Of a stretch of 64,000 bases of DNA, positions 26,021 to 33,813 are shown piece after piece. A program made the position numbers and the translations under genes. Numbering within the stretch: the first letter of the stretch is position 1; every line of letters starts with the position of its first letter. The DNA is taken from the NCBI RefSeq assembly GCF_003946215.1, contig NZ_RHOW01000002.1:36097-100096 (forward strand), read 5' to 3'. The notes under the pieces were generated by a model that did no database searches, was not told the DNA's origin, and saw nothing but the letters and a program-made list of their open reading frames with translations. Origin of the DNA: Lapidilactobacillus mulanensis (GTDB lineage: Bacteria; Bacillota; Bacilli; Lactobacillales; Lactobacillaceae).

Positions 26021-26779
26021 TTACCAAGGCAAGGTTCCTTCATTCTCCGTAAACGTCCCTGTTTGGGGATCAGCCAATGGTAAACTGGCCATTTTGACGA
26101 TCTGCGCAGCACCCATCGCAACATCTTGCATGCCCGCCGGTTTGATCGATTCACTTGAGCGGCCACCGAAGTTAGTCGCCGTCCAACCTGGATTAACCGA
26201 GTTGACCGTGATACCCTCAGTGATTAATTCCTTGCTGAGGAGAATCGTGGCAAAATCTACCGAAGCTTTCGAAGCCTGATAACCTAATGAACTGACGTTG
26301 TAAAAGCGTGAGTTCGGATCAGTAGCCAAGCCTAATGAACCCATATTGCTAGAAACGTTGATAATTTTGGCGGGCTGACCGGCTTTTAACAAGGGGATCA
26401 TCGCCTGCGTAACATCAACTAAGCCGAAGAAATTAACGTCGAACTCTTGACGCATGGTCTCGGTGCTCATTTCTGAAGCAGGTTGATGTTGTCCCATCGC
26501 GATGCCCGCATTATTGATCAGAATACTTAAGTAGCCATAATCGGCTTTAATTTTTTCGGCAGCTGCGGCAATTTGTGCTTTATTCGTCACATCTAGTTGG
26601 ATGAATGTCGCTTGTACGCCTGCTGCTTCGAGCTTTTCAACGGCTTTTTCGCCACGCTGTTGATCACGAGCACCCACGAGAATATGTTGTCCTTTTTGAT
26701 CAAGTTCTTTGGCCGTCTCAAAACCAATACCCTTATCGGCACCAGTAATCAACGTGATCACTTGCTTTGATTCTGTCAT
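26021..26779 (-). CDS. Short-chain dehydrogenase/reductase
   Basis: A 252-residue classical SDR: TGADKGIGFETA nucleotide loop, INNAGIA, active-site Ser in NVSSNMGS and YQASK catalytic Tyr/Lys. The substrate is unknown. It lies 43 bases after the SnoaL-like gene and may be co-transcribed with it and under the MarR regulator nearby. GGGAGGCAAATT precedes the ATG. Confidence 0.88.
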   Translation of the reverse strand: MTESKQVITLITGADKGIGFETAKELDQKGQHILVGARDQQRGEKAVEKLEAAGVQATFIQLDVTNKAQIAAAAEKIKADYGYLSILINNAGIAMGQHQPASEMSTETMRQEFDVNFFGLVDVTQAMIPLLKAGQPAKIINVSSNMGSLGLATDPNSRFYNVSSLGYQASKASVDFATILLSKELITEGITVNSVNPGWTATNFGGRSSESIKPAGMQDVAMGAAQIVKMASLPLADPQTGTFTENEGTLPW

Positions 26780-26822
26780 AATTTGCCTCCCAGATGATGT
26801 GTTAGTCAGCCGCTAGCAATGA

Positions 26823-27407
26823 CTAATCATTTTCATGCAGCCATTTTTCGGAATTCTCATATAATGTGTTTTCATCTTGAGCGCGATCAGTCCCTAATAG
26901 GTCCTGACTGATTTCACCGCCTGCATTTAGACGAACGTAGGCCAAGAAGCGATAACTGCGGCGTAGATTGGCCACATCTTCCGGCTTGATCTTAAGATCT
27001 TGACCAGAAATCGCCGGCTCCAACTTATCGCTTTCATCGATCGAAGTTAAATCGACAATTTTCCATTCACCATTCCGTTTTTCAGCGCGATAGATCAAAC
27101 GCATGTATGATTCCAAGACGGCTTCTACGCCATTGACCAATTGCCAGCGATTCGTCGTTGAAGAAAGCTCAACGTAAGCACGTGTTCCGTTTTGATGGAC
27201 GATCGGTGTGCCGAAGCGACCCACGATCGGCAGACTATTATCAACTTCAACAGATTGTTTACCTAGAAAAGTCGATACCGGGCCATTTTGCCAACTCGTT
27301 CTCACAGTCGCATCAGAAAAATAGCAATCGGCCAGTTCCTTAACGTGACGCCCACGATACATTCGTTCCTTTAAGACCAATTGACTAATTTCTTCAAAAT
27401 CATTCAT
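26823..27407 (-). CDS. SnoaL-like (NTF2-fold) protein
   Basis: A 194-residue protein with an N-terminal SnoaL-like segment (ERMYRGRHVKELADCYFSD ... YRAEKRNGEWKIVDLTSID). It has a C-terminal extension of about 70 residues, partly SYRFLAYVRLNAGGEIS. SnoaL_4-type members act as small isomerases, hydratases or binding proteins; the role here is unknown. Divergent to the marR gene with a 246-base gap. Confidence 0.65.
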   Translation of the reverse strand: MNDFEEISQLVLKERMYRGRHVKELADCYFSDATVRTSWQNGPVSTFLGKQSVEVDNSLPIVGRFGTPIVHQNGTRAYVELSSTTNRWQLVNGVEAVLESYMRLIYRAEKRNGEWKIVDLTSIDESDKLEPAISGQDLKIKPEDVANLRRSYRFLAYVRLNAGGEISQDLLGTDRAQDENTLYENSEKWLHEND

Positions 27408-27559
27408 GATCTTGCGCTTCCATTTCTAAATGTTGATTAATTTTCACCATTAGTTTTAAACCAGCCGTTAATGCCCTGCATGAATTTAGCAACCGTCTCC
27501 GATTTATCCGAGCCAGGTAGCTTCAAGCTAGTTTTGACGCTTTTAAAAATGTTTTATAT

Positions 27560-27601
27560 TTGACATAAATCAACTTTATACTCATAATTGATATATATCA
27601 A
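27560..27601 (+). promoter_or_regulatory. marR promoter with palindromic operator
   Basis: TTGACA (27560), 17 bases, CATAAT (27583-27588). A perfect 14-base palindrome TTGATATATATCAA (27588-27601) overlaps the end of the -10 region, where MarR repressors typically bind to block their own promoter. Confidence 0.65.
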
Positions 27602-27653
27602 CGATTAACAAATCGCAAATTAAAAACGGTTTTTCTAGGAGTGGCTATACTAA

Positions 27654-28127
27654 ATGGCAGGTAAAATTAATCACACGCAATCATTGGGACAGATGTTGAT
27701 CGTCCTAAGCCAAGCAATCACGCAAAATCGGTCATTGGCTGAGTTCGGACTCACTCGACTACAAGCGATGACACTTAAAAAGGTTTACCAAAATCCCGGC
27801 GTCAGCATGAGCCAGTTATCCACCAGCACCGGAATTGCACGCGCTCAATTGACGCGGCTTATTTCTAAACTAGAGGAAAGTGACTTAGTGCAGCGCCAAC
27901 ATAACGATACTAATCGGCGGATGGTCAATGTTTACGGAACCGATAAAGGTCACGTGGTTATGACTGAGCACATGCAATTGATTCAAGATCGCATCCAGAC
28001 ACATGTTCAAACCCTCTCCACCACAGAACAAGTCGAGTTGAACACCCACCTTAGCGAAAGCATCCGCCTGATGCTCAAGGCCGGCATCATTAATCTAGAT
28101 GCCAATACCGCATTATTTAAAAAGTGA
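27654..28127 (+). CDS. MarR-family transcriptional regulator
   Basis: A 157-residue winged-helix regulator: MSQLSTSTGIARAQLTRLISKLEESDLVQRQHNDTNRR is the recognition helix and wing (shown in parts: STGIARAQLTRLISKLEE, VQRQHNDTNRRMVNVYGT). CTAGGAG precedes the ATG. The amidohydrolase relic begins 5 bases after its stop, so it probably once headed that operon. It may also control the divergent SnoaL/SDR genes. Confidence 0.85.
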   Translation: MAGKINHTQSLGQMLIVLSQAITQNRSLAEFGLTRLQAMTLKKVYQNPGVSMSQLSTSTGIARAQLTRLISKLEESDLVQRQHNDTNRRMVNVYGTDKGHVVMTEHMQLIQDRIQTHVQTLSTTEQVELNTHLSESIRLMLKAGIINLDANTALFKK

Positions 28128-28131
28128 AGGT

Positions 28132-28350
28132 GTGCGCACTATAAAAATTATTACGGTTGAGGAGCACTACGAATCGGCTAAAACCGCGCAAGCTATCAAT
28201 TAACTCGTCGGCAAATCCGCCGCGCCAAATTTAAGTGCAGAGATGTTAAATTATATGCGCACCTCACTGCCAACACCAGAAGTCATGCAAGATTTCACGG
28301 ATCAGCGTTTGGCGTTCATGGACAAATTATGATATCGACCAACAAATTCT
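28132..28350 (+). pseudogene. Amidohydrolase (ACMSD-like) N-terminal relic
   Basis: GTG start 5 bases after marR. The translation begins MRTIKIITVEEHYES, typical for the N-terminus of lactobacillar amidohydrolases of the ACMSD group. It is broken by TAA at codon 24. It then continues as LNYMRTSLPTPEVMQDF and RLAFMDK. An extra T near 28328 shifts the frame; the other frame continues YDIDQQIL. The rest, about 250 residues, is gone, and the DUF2316 gene follows. Confidence 0.7.
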
Positions 28351-28367
28351 TTAAAGGAGTTAAAAAC

Positions 28368-28679
28368 ATGTCATTAAATCCACAACAAGTTAAAAATACC
28401 ATCAATGAATTACACGAGAACTTCATCCGCACCGGCTTAACTAAAGCACAAGTCGCAACCGATCTGCATATCAGCTTGACCAAGTTAGAAAGACTGTTCA
28501 CGCTGACGCAGAGTTCACTAGATGATCCCTGGATCCTCCGTAATTACCTGATTAAAAAGGTCAAGGAAAACGGTCAGGAACCAGTTGCTTTCACTGCTTT
28601 AGTTGGTGACTGGCATCAATATTGGTTCTTAAACAGCCGCGCCATCGATCAACGCGAGCTCACAGCCGGAGATAATTAA
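28368..28679 (+). CDS. DUF2316 protein
   Basis: A 103-residue protein with an N-terminal helix-turn-helix-like segment (TGLTKAQVATDLHISLTKLERLF) and the DUF2316 core (DDPWILRNYLIKKVKENGQEP). The family is common in lactobacilli and of unknown function, often beside MarR or TetR genes. AAAGGAG 9 bases before the ATG. Start chosen there; an upstream ATG at 28329 lies in the pseudogene remnant. Confidence 0.75.
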   Translation: MSLNPQQVKNTINELHENFIRTGLTKAQVATDLHISLTKLERLFTLTQSSLDDPWILRNYLIKKVKENGQEPVAFTALVGDWHQYWFLNSRAIDQRELTAGDN

Positions 28680-28688
28680 ATGACGTTT

Positions 28689-28737
28689 AAAAAAAGATTC
28701 CAGCTCTGCAAAAATGCAGGGCTGGAATCTTTTTTTA
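28689..28737. terminator. Bidirectional terminator
   Basis: Stem AGATTCCAGC-CTGCA / TGCAG-GCTGGAATCT followed by T7 on the plus strand and preceded by an A run, between the DUF2316 gene and the converging unknown gene. Confidence 0.85.
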
Positions 28738-29382
28738 TTTCTGTGGACGACGAAATTTAATAATATTATCCGGATGTGTCGGATCATCTATCGTTTTTTT
28801 GGCCGAGGCTAGCTGAGTTGGACTCGACTGATTTGAATAATTCTCAGTCAGAATATCGGTCTGGACCGCAAAATCGAGTAAATTATCAAAAAAGACGCGA
28901 TTATCATGATATTCATAGACCTGATAACGCGCGCCACGTGCAATCAATTCTTTCTTCGCCTCAGCACGCGAAAGTTCCGTAATTTTATAATCACTCAACG
29001 AATTCGACATGAAGAATACGTAGCTGTTCTGGTGGTTCAACTCAACTTTGATCAGGCCGTCAATCGCCGACACTGACACAATTTCATCGGCGTTGAATGT
29101 GAATATTGTCTGCTGATTATTGGTCAGATCCTTGGCGCGAAATCTGAACCACAGTGCCGTGTCATCGTCTTCATCAAAGTCTTCTTGACCAGATAAATCG
29201 AGTAAAAGTTGGTTAAATAAATGTTCACTCTGTTGTTGCGTCAGTTTCGGTGTTAAATTTTTCAAAATCGCGCCGACAACCGCAACCATTACTTCGGGCG
29301 TCGCTGCTGGACTCTGCATCATCTTCAACTCACCGTTTGCGGTTAAGCTTGCTTGAAATATGACTTCATCGATCTTAGACAT
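28735..29382 (-). CDS. Unknown cytosolic protein
   Basis: A protein of about 215 residues that I do not recognise. It is acidic in the first half (LSGQEDFDEDDDTALWF) with no membrane helix. A middle region of beta character (VSVSAIDGLIKVELNHQNSYVFFM) and a basic end (IIKFRRPQK) follow. GGTGGGGG lies upstream of the ATG at 29382. Single gene facing a terminator; divergent to the HIT gene. Confidence 0.7.
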   Translation of the reverse strand: MSKIDEVIFQASLTANGELKMMQSPAATPEVMVAVVGAILKNLTPKLTQQQSEHLFNQLLLDLSGQEDFDEDDDTALWFRFRAKDLTNNQQTIFTFNADEIVSVSAIDGLIKVELNHQNSYVFFMSNSLSDYKITELSRAEAKKELIARGARYQVYEYHDNRVFFDNLLDFAVQTDILTENYSNQSSPTQLASAKKTIDDPTHPDNIIKFRRPQK

Positions 29383-29512
29383 CAGTTCCCCCACCTCGTT
29401 AATATAGAACTATTATAACTGAAAATGATTTGGTTGGGAAACCAGGACTGGTATTTATCACGTTTTCAAGCTAAACTTAATTTAACTTGTGACTCAATTG
29501 TGAGGTCTATTT

Positions 29513-29926
29513 ATGTTGCGCGATCCGAATTGTATTTTTTGTCAACCCGAGAATCAGCATTATGTAATTGAAAACGAACACGCGGGCTTGTTATTCGACA
29601 CGCATCCTGTTTCCAAAGGCCACGTGCTGATTATCTGCAAAGATCACTATCCGACATTTTTTGATGTGCCTAAAAACGTGATGGACGATATGTATCGGCT
29701 GATTCTGGACGCAAAGAAATTAGTCGACGACAAGTTTCAGCCCGATGGTTATAATCTCGATGTGAATATCGAACCGGCTGGTGGGCAGGCAATCATGCAT
29801 TGCCACATCCACTTGATCCCGCGCTATCGCCACCAAGATCCCTTCCGCAATATTCCCACGCACGAATTACTGCCCGGTGATAAAACCGACGAACATTTAC
29901 GAGCGGCGAAACATTTAGAAGGCTAA
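29513..29926 (+). CDS. HIT-family nucleotide hydrolase/transferase
   Basis: A 137-residue Hint-branch protein. N-terminal zinc-type CIFCQ pair, FDTHPVSKGHVLIICK substrate loop, and the histidine triad HCHIHLIPRY near residue 100. HIT proteins hydrolyse AMP-amidates or dinucleotide polyphosphates in the cytosol. Transcribed alone and closed by its own terminator. The ribosome site TGTGAGG precedes the ATG. Confidence 0.9.
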   Translation: MLRDPNCIFCQPENQHYVIENEHAGLLFDTHPVSKGHVLIICKDHYPTFFDVPKNVMDDMYRLILDAKKLVDDKFQPDGYNLDVNIEPAGGQAIMHCHIHLIPRYRHQDPFRNIPTHELLPGDKTDEHLRAAKHLEG

Positions 29927-29949
29927 ATTTAATTTATGAATTGAAACAC

Positions 29950-29979
29950 AAAAAGACCTTTTTCAAGGTCTTTTTTATT
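29950..29979 (+). terminator. HIT gene terminator
   Basis: Stem AAGACCTT/AAGGTCTT with loop TTTC and T6. Confidence 0.8.
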
Positions 29980-29997
29980 TTGGACTGTTTGAATATA

Positions 29998-30405
29998 TCA
30001 CGCTTGATGAGAACCCTGGGCAAACATTTCAACTGGTTTGTCGACGGGATTTTCTAGCAACCACTGTTTAATTTCCGCGCCAAGTTGGTTGACCATGGTG
30101 TAGGCAGCCTTCATTTGTTCGCGAGAAATATTATTTACGTGGACGCCGCCGATGATCGTGCAGTTGCCTTGCAACGCTGGCTGAATCAACTTGCCTAAAC
30201 GTTCGGTCAGCACATATTCCTCGTGATGATGACCAGGTCGGCTAGCAAAGCGGTATGATTCAGGCGCTTGCGTTGCGGTCAGCACCGTTGTAACGCCGTA
30301 ATGAGGCACATCACCACCTGTTAAAAATATCGCAACATCCTGACTAGCGCGGTTAAGTTCAGCTGTGATTTGGTACCCAGCTGCGTTGGCAATAAATTGT
30401 TTCAT
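29998..30405 (-). CDS. lpdD: LpdD-like subunit/chaperone of a non-oxidative gallate or hydroxyarylic decarboxylase
   Basis: About 135 residues. Motifs VAIFLTGGDVPHYGVTTVL, FASRPGHHHEEYVLTERLG and TIIGGVHVNNIS match the LpdD/VdcD-type small subunit found with UbiX-like LpdB. In Lactiplantibacillus plantarum the pair lpdB-lpdD is separated from the catalytic lpdC gene; here too no UbiD-type lpdC is in the window. TTGGAGGG precedes the ATG at 30405. Directly downstream of the UbiX gene. Confidence 0.8.
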   Translation of the reverse strand: MKQFIANAAGYQITAELNRASQDVAIFLTGGDVPHYGVTTVLTATQAPESYRFASRPGHHHEEYVLTERLGKLIQPALQGNCTIIGGVHVNNISREQMKAAYTMVNQLGAEIKQWLLENPVDKPVEMFAQGSHQA

Positions 30406-30459
30406 GATCATCCCTCCAAATTGAAACGCGCTCAATTTCATTCATGGCTTTTCGGACGC

Positions 30460-31029
30460 TTATTTTTGATCTCCTTGCCATCTTGGGCTGAGATCATTAT
30501 TAACACCTAGTGAATCGAGCAACTTCATGGTGTTGTGGTTGACTAAATCTTCAATTGTTTTTGGTTGATTGTAAAAGGCTGGAATTGGTGGGACGATTTG
30601 AACGCCCATCTTCGATAATTTCAACAAGTTTTCTAAGTGGATCGTGCTTAGCGGCGATTCGCGGGGAACGATGATCAGTTTGCGTTGTTCTTTCAAGCAA
30701 ACGTCGGCGGCGCGGCCGATCAAGTTGTCTGCGAAGCCATAGGCGATCCCTGCGACGGTTTTCATGCTGGCGGGGACAATTACCATGCCTGCGTTCAAGA
30801 ACGAGCCAGACGCGATGGCAGCGCCCTGATCGTTGATATTATAGGTGTAGTCGGCCAATGCTTTGACCTCGGATAATGAGAGCTCGGTTTCCAACTCTAA
30901 ATTTTTGACGGCCCACTTGCTCATGACCAAATGCGTTTCAACATCGGGTAATTCGTGCAGTGCTTTTAATAACGAAATTGCATAAGTCGTGCCTGACGCG
31001 CCAGTGATACCGACAATAATTTTTTTCAT
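30460..31029 (-). CDS. lpdB: UbiX-family flavin prenyltransferase (LpdB-like)
   Basis: A 189-residue flavoprotein that prenylates FMN to make the cofactor of UbiD-type decarboxylases. Opening loop GITGASGTTYAISLL, SMKTVAGIAYGFADNLI, VPRESPLSTIHLENL and PPIPAFYNQPKTIEDLV are all UbiX signatures. First gene of lpdB-lpdD, divergent to a LysR gene that probably activates it in response to a phenolic acid. Confidence 0.9.
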   Translation of the reverse strand: MKKIIVGITGASGTTYAISLLKALHELPDVETHLVMSKWAVKNLELETELSLSEVKALADYTYNINDQGAAIASGSFLNAGMVIVPASMKTVAGIAYGFADNLIGRAADVCLKEQRKLIIVPRESPLSTIHLENLLKLSKMGVQIVPPIPAFYNQPKTIEDLVNHNTMKLLDSLGVNNDLSPRWQGDQK

Positions 31030-31147
31030 AACGGTCCCCTCTACTTGACTGATATTTCCATTATAGCGACGGCTGAATTGAGATACAATTCAATCAGAAT
31101 GTGTTATTATGCCACTAAGGAATAACAAACAAGAATAGAGGTTACTC

Positions 31148-32029
31148 ATGAACTTCGATCAATTGGCCGCATTTCGACAAGTCGCGGAAGAAAAAAGTTT
31201 CTCGCAAGCCGCAGTTTTTCTAAACATCACCCAATCCGCGCTCTCCAAACAAATTATCAATCTCGAAAAAGAACTAGACATTCAGTTGATCGACCGCGAA
31301 AACCGGCGCCGAATCAAATTAACACCCGCTGGCGAACAGATTTATCAATACGCGGCCACGATTTTAACTCAGCAACAAATGTTACTACGCATTGTTGGCG
31401 AGTTCCAGAATTTAGAGCGCGGCACGCTCAAAATCGCCGCGATCCCCGTTATTTCGCAGTATGAGATCACACCGATTTTGGCAGAATTCATGACCGATTA
31501 TCCGCAAATCGAACTGCAACTCTATGAAGGTGAAAACGATGTCGTGTTGGATCGACTCAAAAACAATCGGGCCGACATGGCGATCGTTCGTGATGGCGAG
31601 GGTCTGGCAACTTTCAAGCAACAAAGTTTGATCACCTCTGACGATCTCGTCGCCGTTGTCCCCGCCGACCGCAAATTTCCCGATCGACCGATTCACCTCG
31701 ATGAATTACGCGACGCCGAATTTGTCTTGTTGCCCGAAGATTCCGGCGTGCAAAGTTCGGTGCTCCAGCTTTGTCAGCAGGCTGGATTCACGCCCAATAT
31801 TCGCTTCGTCAGCACTCACATCGAAACCGTCGTCGACATCGTTCGCGAGGCGCAACAAGTTTCCTTGCTCTACCGCAGAACGGTCACACCGTTTTTGAAC
31901 GAACACATTCGCATTCTCGAACTCGCAGAATCCTATCACAGTGATCTCAAGATTGTTTTACCCAATGGCGTGCCACAACCGGCAGCACAACGTTTGAAAC
32001 ATTATTTACTCACGCATCTTTCCAGCTAA
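31148..32029 (+). CDS. LysR-family regulator, probably of lpdBD
   Basis: A 293-residue LysR regulator: N-terminal winged helix (FRQVAEEKSFSQAAVFLNITQSALSKQI), linker helix, and periplasmic-binding-like effector domain. Divergent to lpdB with a 118-base shared promoter region, the standard LysR arrangement, so phenolic-acid-dependent control of lpdBD is likely by position. AATAGAGG precedes the ATG. Confidence 0.88.
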   Translation: MNFDQLAAFRQVAEEKSFSQAAVFLNITQSALSKQIINLEKELDIQLIDRENRRRIKLTPAGEQIYQYAATILTQQQMLLRIVGEFQNLERGTLKIAAIPVISQYEITPILAEFMTDYPQIELQLYEGENDVVLDRLKNNRADMAIVRDGEGLATFKQQSLITSDDLVAVVPADRKFPDRPIHLDELRDAEFVLLPEDSGVQSSVLQLCQQAGFTPNIRFVSTHIETVVDIVREAQQVSLLYRRTVTPFLNEHIRILELAESYHSDLKIVLPNGVPQPAAQRLKHYLLTHLSS

Positions 32030-32043
32030 TTTAAAAAAGGCGC

Positions 32044-32221
32044 AAAAAAAGTCGAGGCAAAATTAATTGTCTCGACTTTTCTCTCGTGTTACTTATTGCT
32101 AAGTAAGTAGGCTTCGCTCCACAACTAGACCTACACATATCAACTCACAAATCCGGTGAGCTGCGTAAACGCAGAAGATATGCCACTCATCCCCTATTAC
32201 GGGGTATACGACTCATCGCAT
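32044..32221 (-). ncRNA. Orphan structured RNA with own promoter and terminator
   Basis: On the minus strand an extended -10 (TGCTATACT, 32236-32228) would start an RNA near 32221. It ends in a terminator (GTCGAG/CTCGAC stem then T7, 32080-32043). Between them at least five hairpins can be drawn: CCCC/GGGG (32191-32204), CATATC/GATATG (32136-32182) enclosing CTGCG/CGCAG and CTCAC/GTGAG, GTAGG/CCTAC (32107-32134), and a perfect TTACTTA/TAAGTAA (32089-32106). No ORF. It lies in the 230-base gap between the LysR gene and the thrE pair. Family not recognised. Confidence 0.6.
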
Positions 32222-32259
32222 GGATTCAGTATAGCACAAAATTTAAATGCATACTAGCC

Positions 32260-32721
32260 TTACAACGACCGACTTCTTTTCGTACGTAAATATGTGGCGA
32301 TCTCACTCAATAATGACGTTAACATGAACCCGACCGCAATTGCACCAGCGACGAGCAGCACGCGGAACGTATACATGATGGCCTTGTCGACGCTGCCGAG
32401 CACCATTTCATAAACGGCTTGATAGGCAGTCGCTCCAGGAACCAGTGGCACAATTCCGGGAATGTTAAATAAAATTGCCGGCATTTTTTTCGTGCGAGCA
32501 AAATAAAGTCCCATGATCCCCAAGACTAATGACCCCGCGACATTGGCAACCATGCGGCCACTGCCGATCTGATATAAGCACCAATAGGCCAGCCAACCAG
32601 CCGTTCCGCAAAGTCCGCAAGCATTCAGCGCCCGCCGCGGAATATTAATACAAATGGCAAATGCCATCGTCGCCAAATAACTAAATAAAGTTTGAATCAG
32701 TAATTGTAGCCAGATATTCAT
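32260..32721 (-). CDS. Threonine/serine exporter, small ThrE subunit (YjjB/DUF3815 type)
   Basis: A 153-residue membrane protein with four to five helices; NIPRRALNACGLCGTAGWL, the invariant small-subunit motif FNIPGIVPLVPGATAYQAVY and a Cys pair are visible. It forms the C-terminal half of a split ThrE-type exporter with the gene 47 bases upstream. Together they probably export threonine, serine or a related acid. Confidence 0.8.
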   Translation of the reverse strand: MNIWLQLLIQTLFSYLATMAFAICINIPRRALNACGLCGTAGWLAYWCLYQIGSGRMVANVAGSLVLGIMGLYFARTKKMPAILFNIPGIVPLVPGATAYQAVYEMVLGSVDKAIMYTFRVLLVAGAIAVGFMLTSLLSEIATYLRTKRSRSL

Positions 32722-32768
32722 ATCATTTCAGCCCTTCAAACACGATGAAATCGCACGCAAGTTAATTT

Positions 32769-33554
32769 TTAAAAGAAAAATCGAAAGACAAGTCCGATTC
32801 CGGTTCCGATGGCACAGGCGGTCAATACCGCTTCGATTGCCCGCACCGTTCCCGTTAATAAATGTCCGGCAAACATGTCGCGGATCGAATTAGTCAATGG
32901 CACGCCGGGAACCAGCGGCATGATCGCGCCGATCAGAATATTATTCATACTTTGCCCTAGATTAATTCTCGTCGCCGCATACGCCAACAAACCAACGGTC
33001 AATGACGCCACAAACTCACTCAAAAATTTGACCCGCGTCCATTTATTGACATAATAATTGGCAATATAACCCGCGCCACCAATAATTCCGGTGATCACGA
33101 GATCATTCCAGTCGTAAACACCCGAAAACAAAATCATCAGCGTCGCGCTGACCACCATAGCTGAAATAACTTGTAACCAAAATGGAAAGAACGGCGTATC
33201 ACGGTCGGTTTTTTCTAAGGCATCATGTAATTGTTCGAGGTCGATTTTTTTCTCCGCAAATTGCCGCGACAAGGTATTGACGCGCTGAACTTTTTCGAGA
33301 TTGATGGTCCGTTGATTGACTTGTCGCAACTCCGACACGGTTTCACCCTTGATCCCAAAAAATAAACCCGTTGGCGTGGTGTAGACAACACTATTCTCAA
33401 CGCCGGCATTGTGCGCAATGTGAGTGATCGTATCTTCAACCCGATACATTTCAGAACCACTCTCGATCATGATGCGACCGGCCAACAAACAAGCATCAAT
33501 TACTAAATCGATTCTGAGTGGCAATACTGTAATTTCTTCCGTCATTTTACTCAT
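32769..33554 (-). CDS. Threonine/serine exporter, large ThrE subunit (YjjP/DUF1212 type)
   Basis: About 261 residues. The N-terminal soluble DUF1212 part contains MIESGSEMYRVEDTITHIA and YTTPTGLFFGI. Five membrane helices follow, with the repeat motif IMPLVPGVPLTNSIRDMFAG. It is the partner of the small subunit downstream. Start at 33554 with AGGAACA upstream. The 209 bases from 33555 to 33763 hold its promoter region and no gene I can support. Confidence 0.85.
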   Translation of the reverse strand: MSKMTEEITVLPLRIDLVIDACLLAGRIMIESGSEMYRVEDTITHIAHNAGVENSVVYTTPTGLFFGIKGETVSELRQVNQRTINLEKVQRVNTLSRQFAEKKIDLEQLHDALEKTDRDTPFFPFWLQVISAMVVSATLMILFSGVYDWNDLVITGIIGGAGYIANYYVNKWTRVKFLSEFVASLTVGLLAYAATRINLGQSMNNILIGAIMPLVPGVPLTNSIRDMFAGHLLTGTVRAIEAVLTACAIGTGIGLVFRFFF

Positions 33555-33763
33555 TGTTCCTATCTGCAAGCTTCAATATACCTCACATCATACGCTAAAC
33601 AGACAGCCCGCGACAAGCGTTTCTGAACGAATATTTCTGGCCACTGAATTCGCACCGGTTCCGGTTAAAATTAACGTCTGACCAACACGAAATGGCAAGC
33701 CAATTATCAGGATCCAGATTTCAGAGATTATGTCATTTGATTCCTTCAATAAAATCGCACTCA

Positions 33764-33808
33764 AATGCAAAAAGCTCAGTCGAAAAATACGACTGAGCTT
33801 TTTGCATT
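33764..33808. terminator. Bidirectional terminator after the GH1 gene
   Basis: Perfect stem of about 16 bases, GCAAAAAGCTCAGTCG and complement, loop of 7. Confidence 0.85.
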
Positions 33809-33813
33809 CATTT

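Noticed and set aside
28316..28501. Minus-strand ORF opposite the DUF2316 gene
   Set aside because: Shadow of the real gene; no ribosome site.
32044..32221. 6S RNA
   Set aside because: The predicted fold is multi-branched with several short hairpins, not one long rod with a central bubble.
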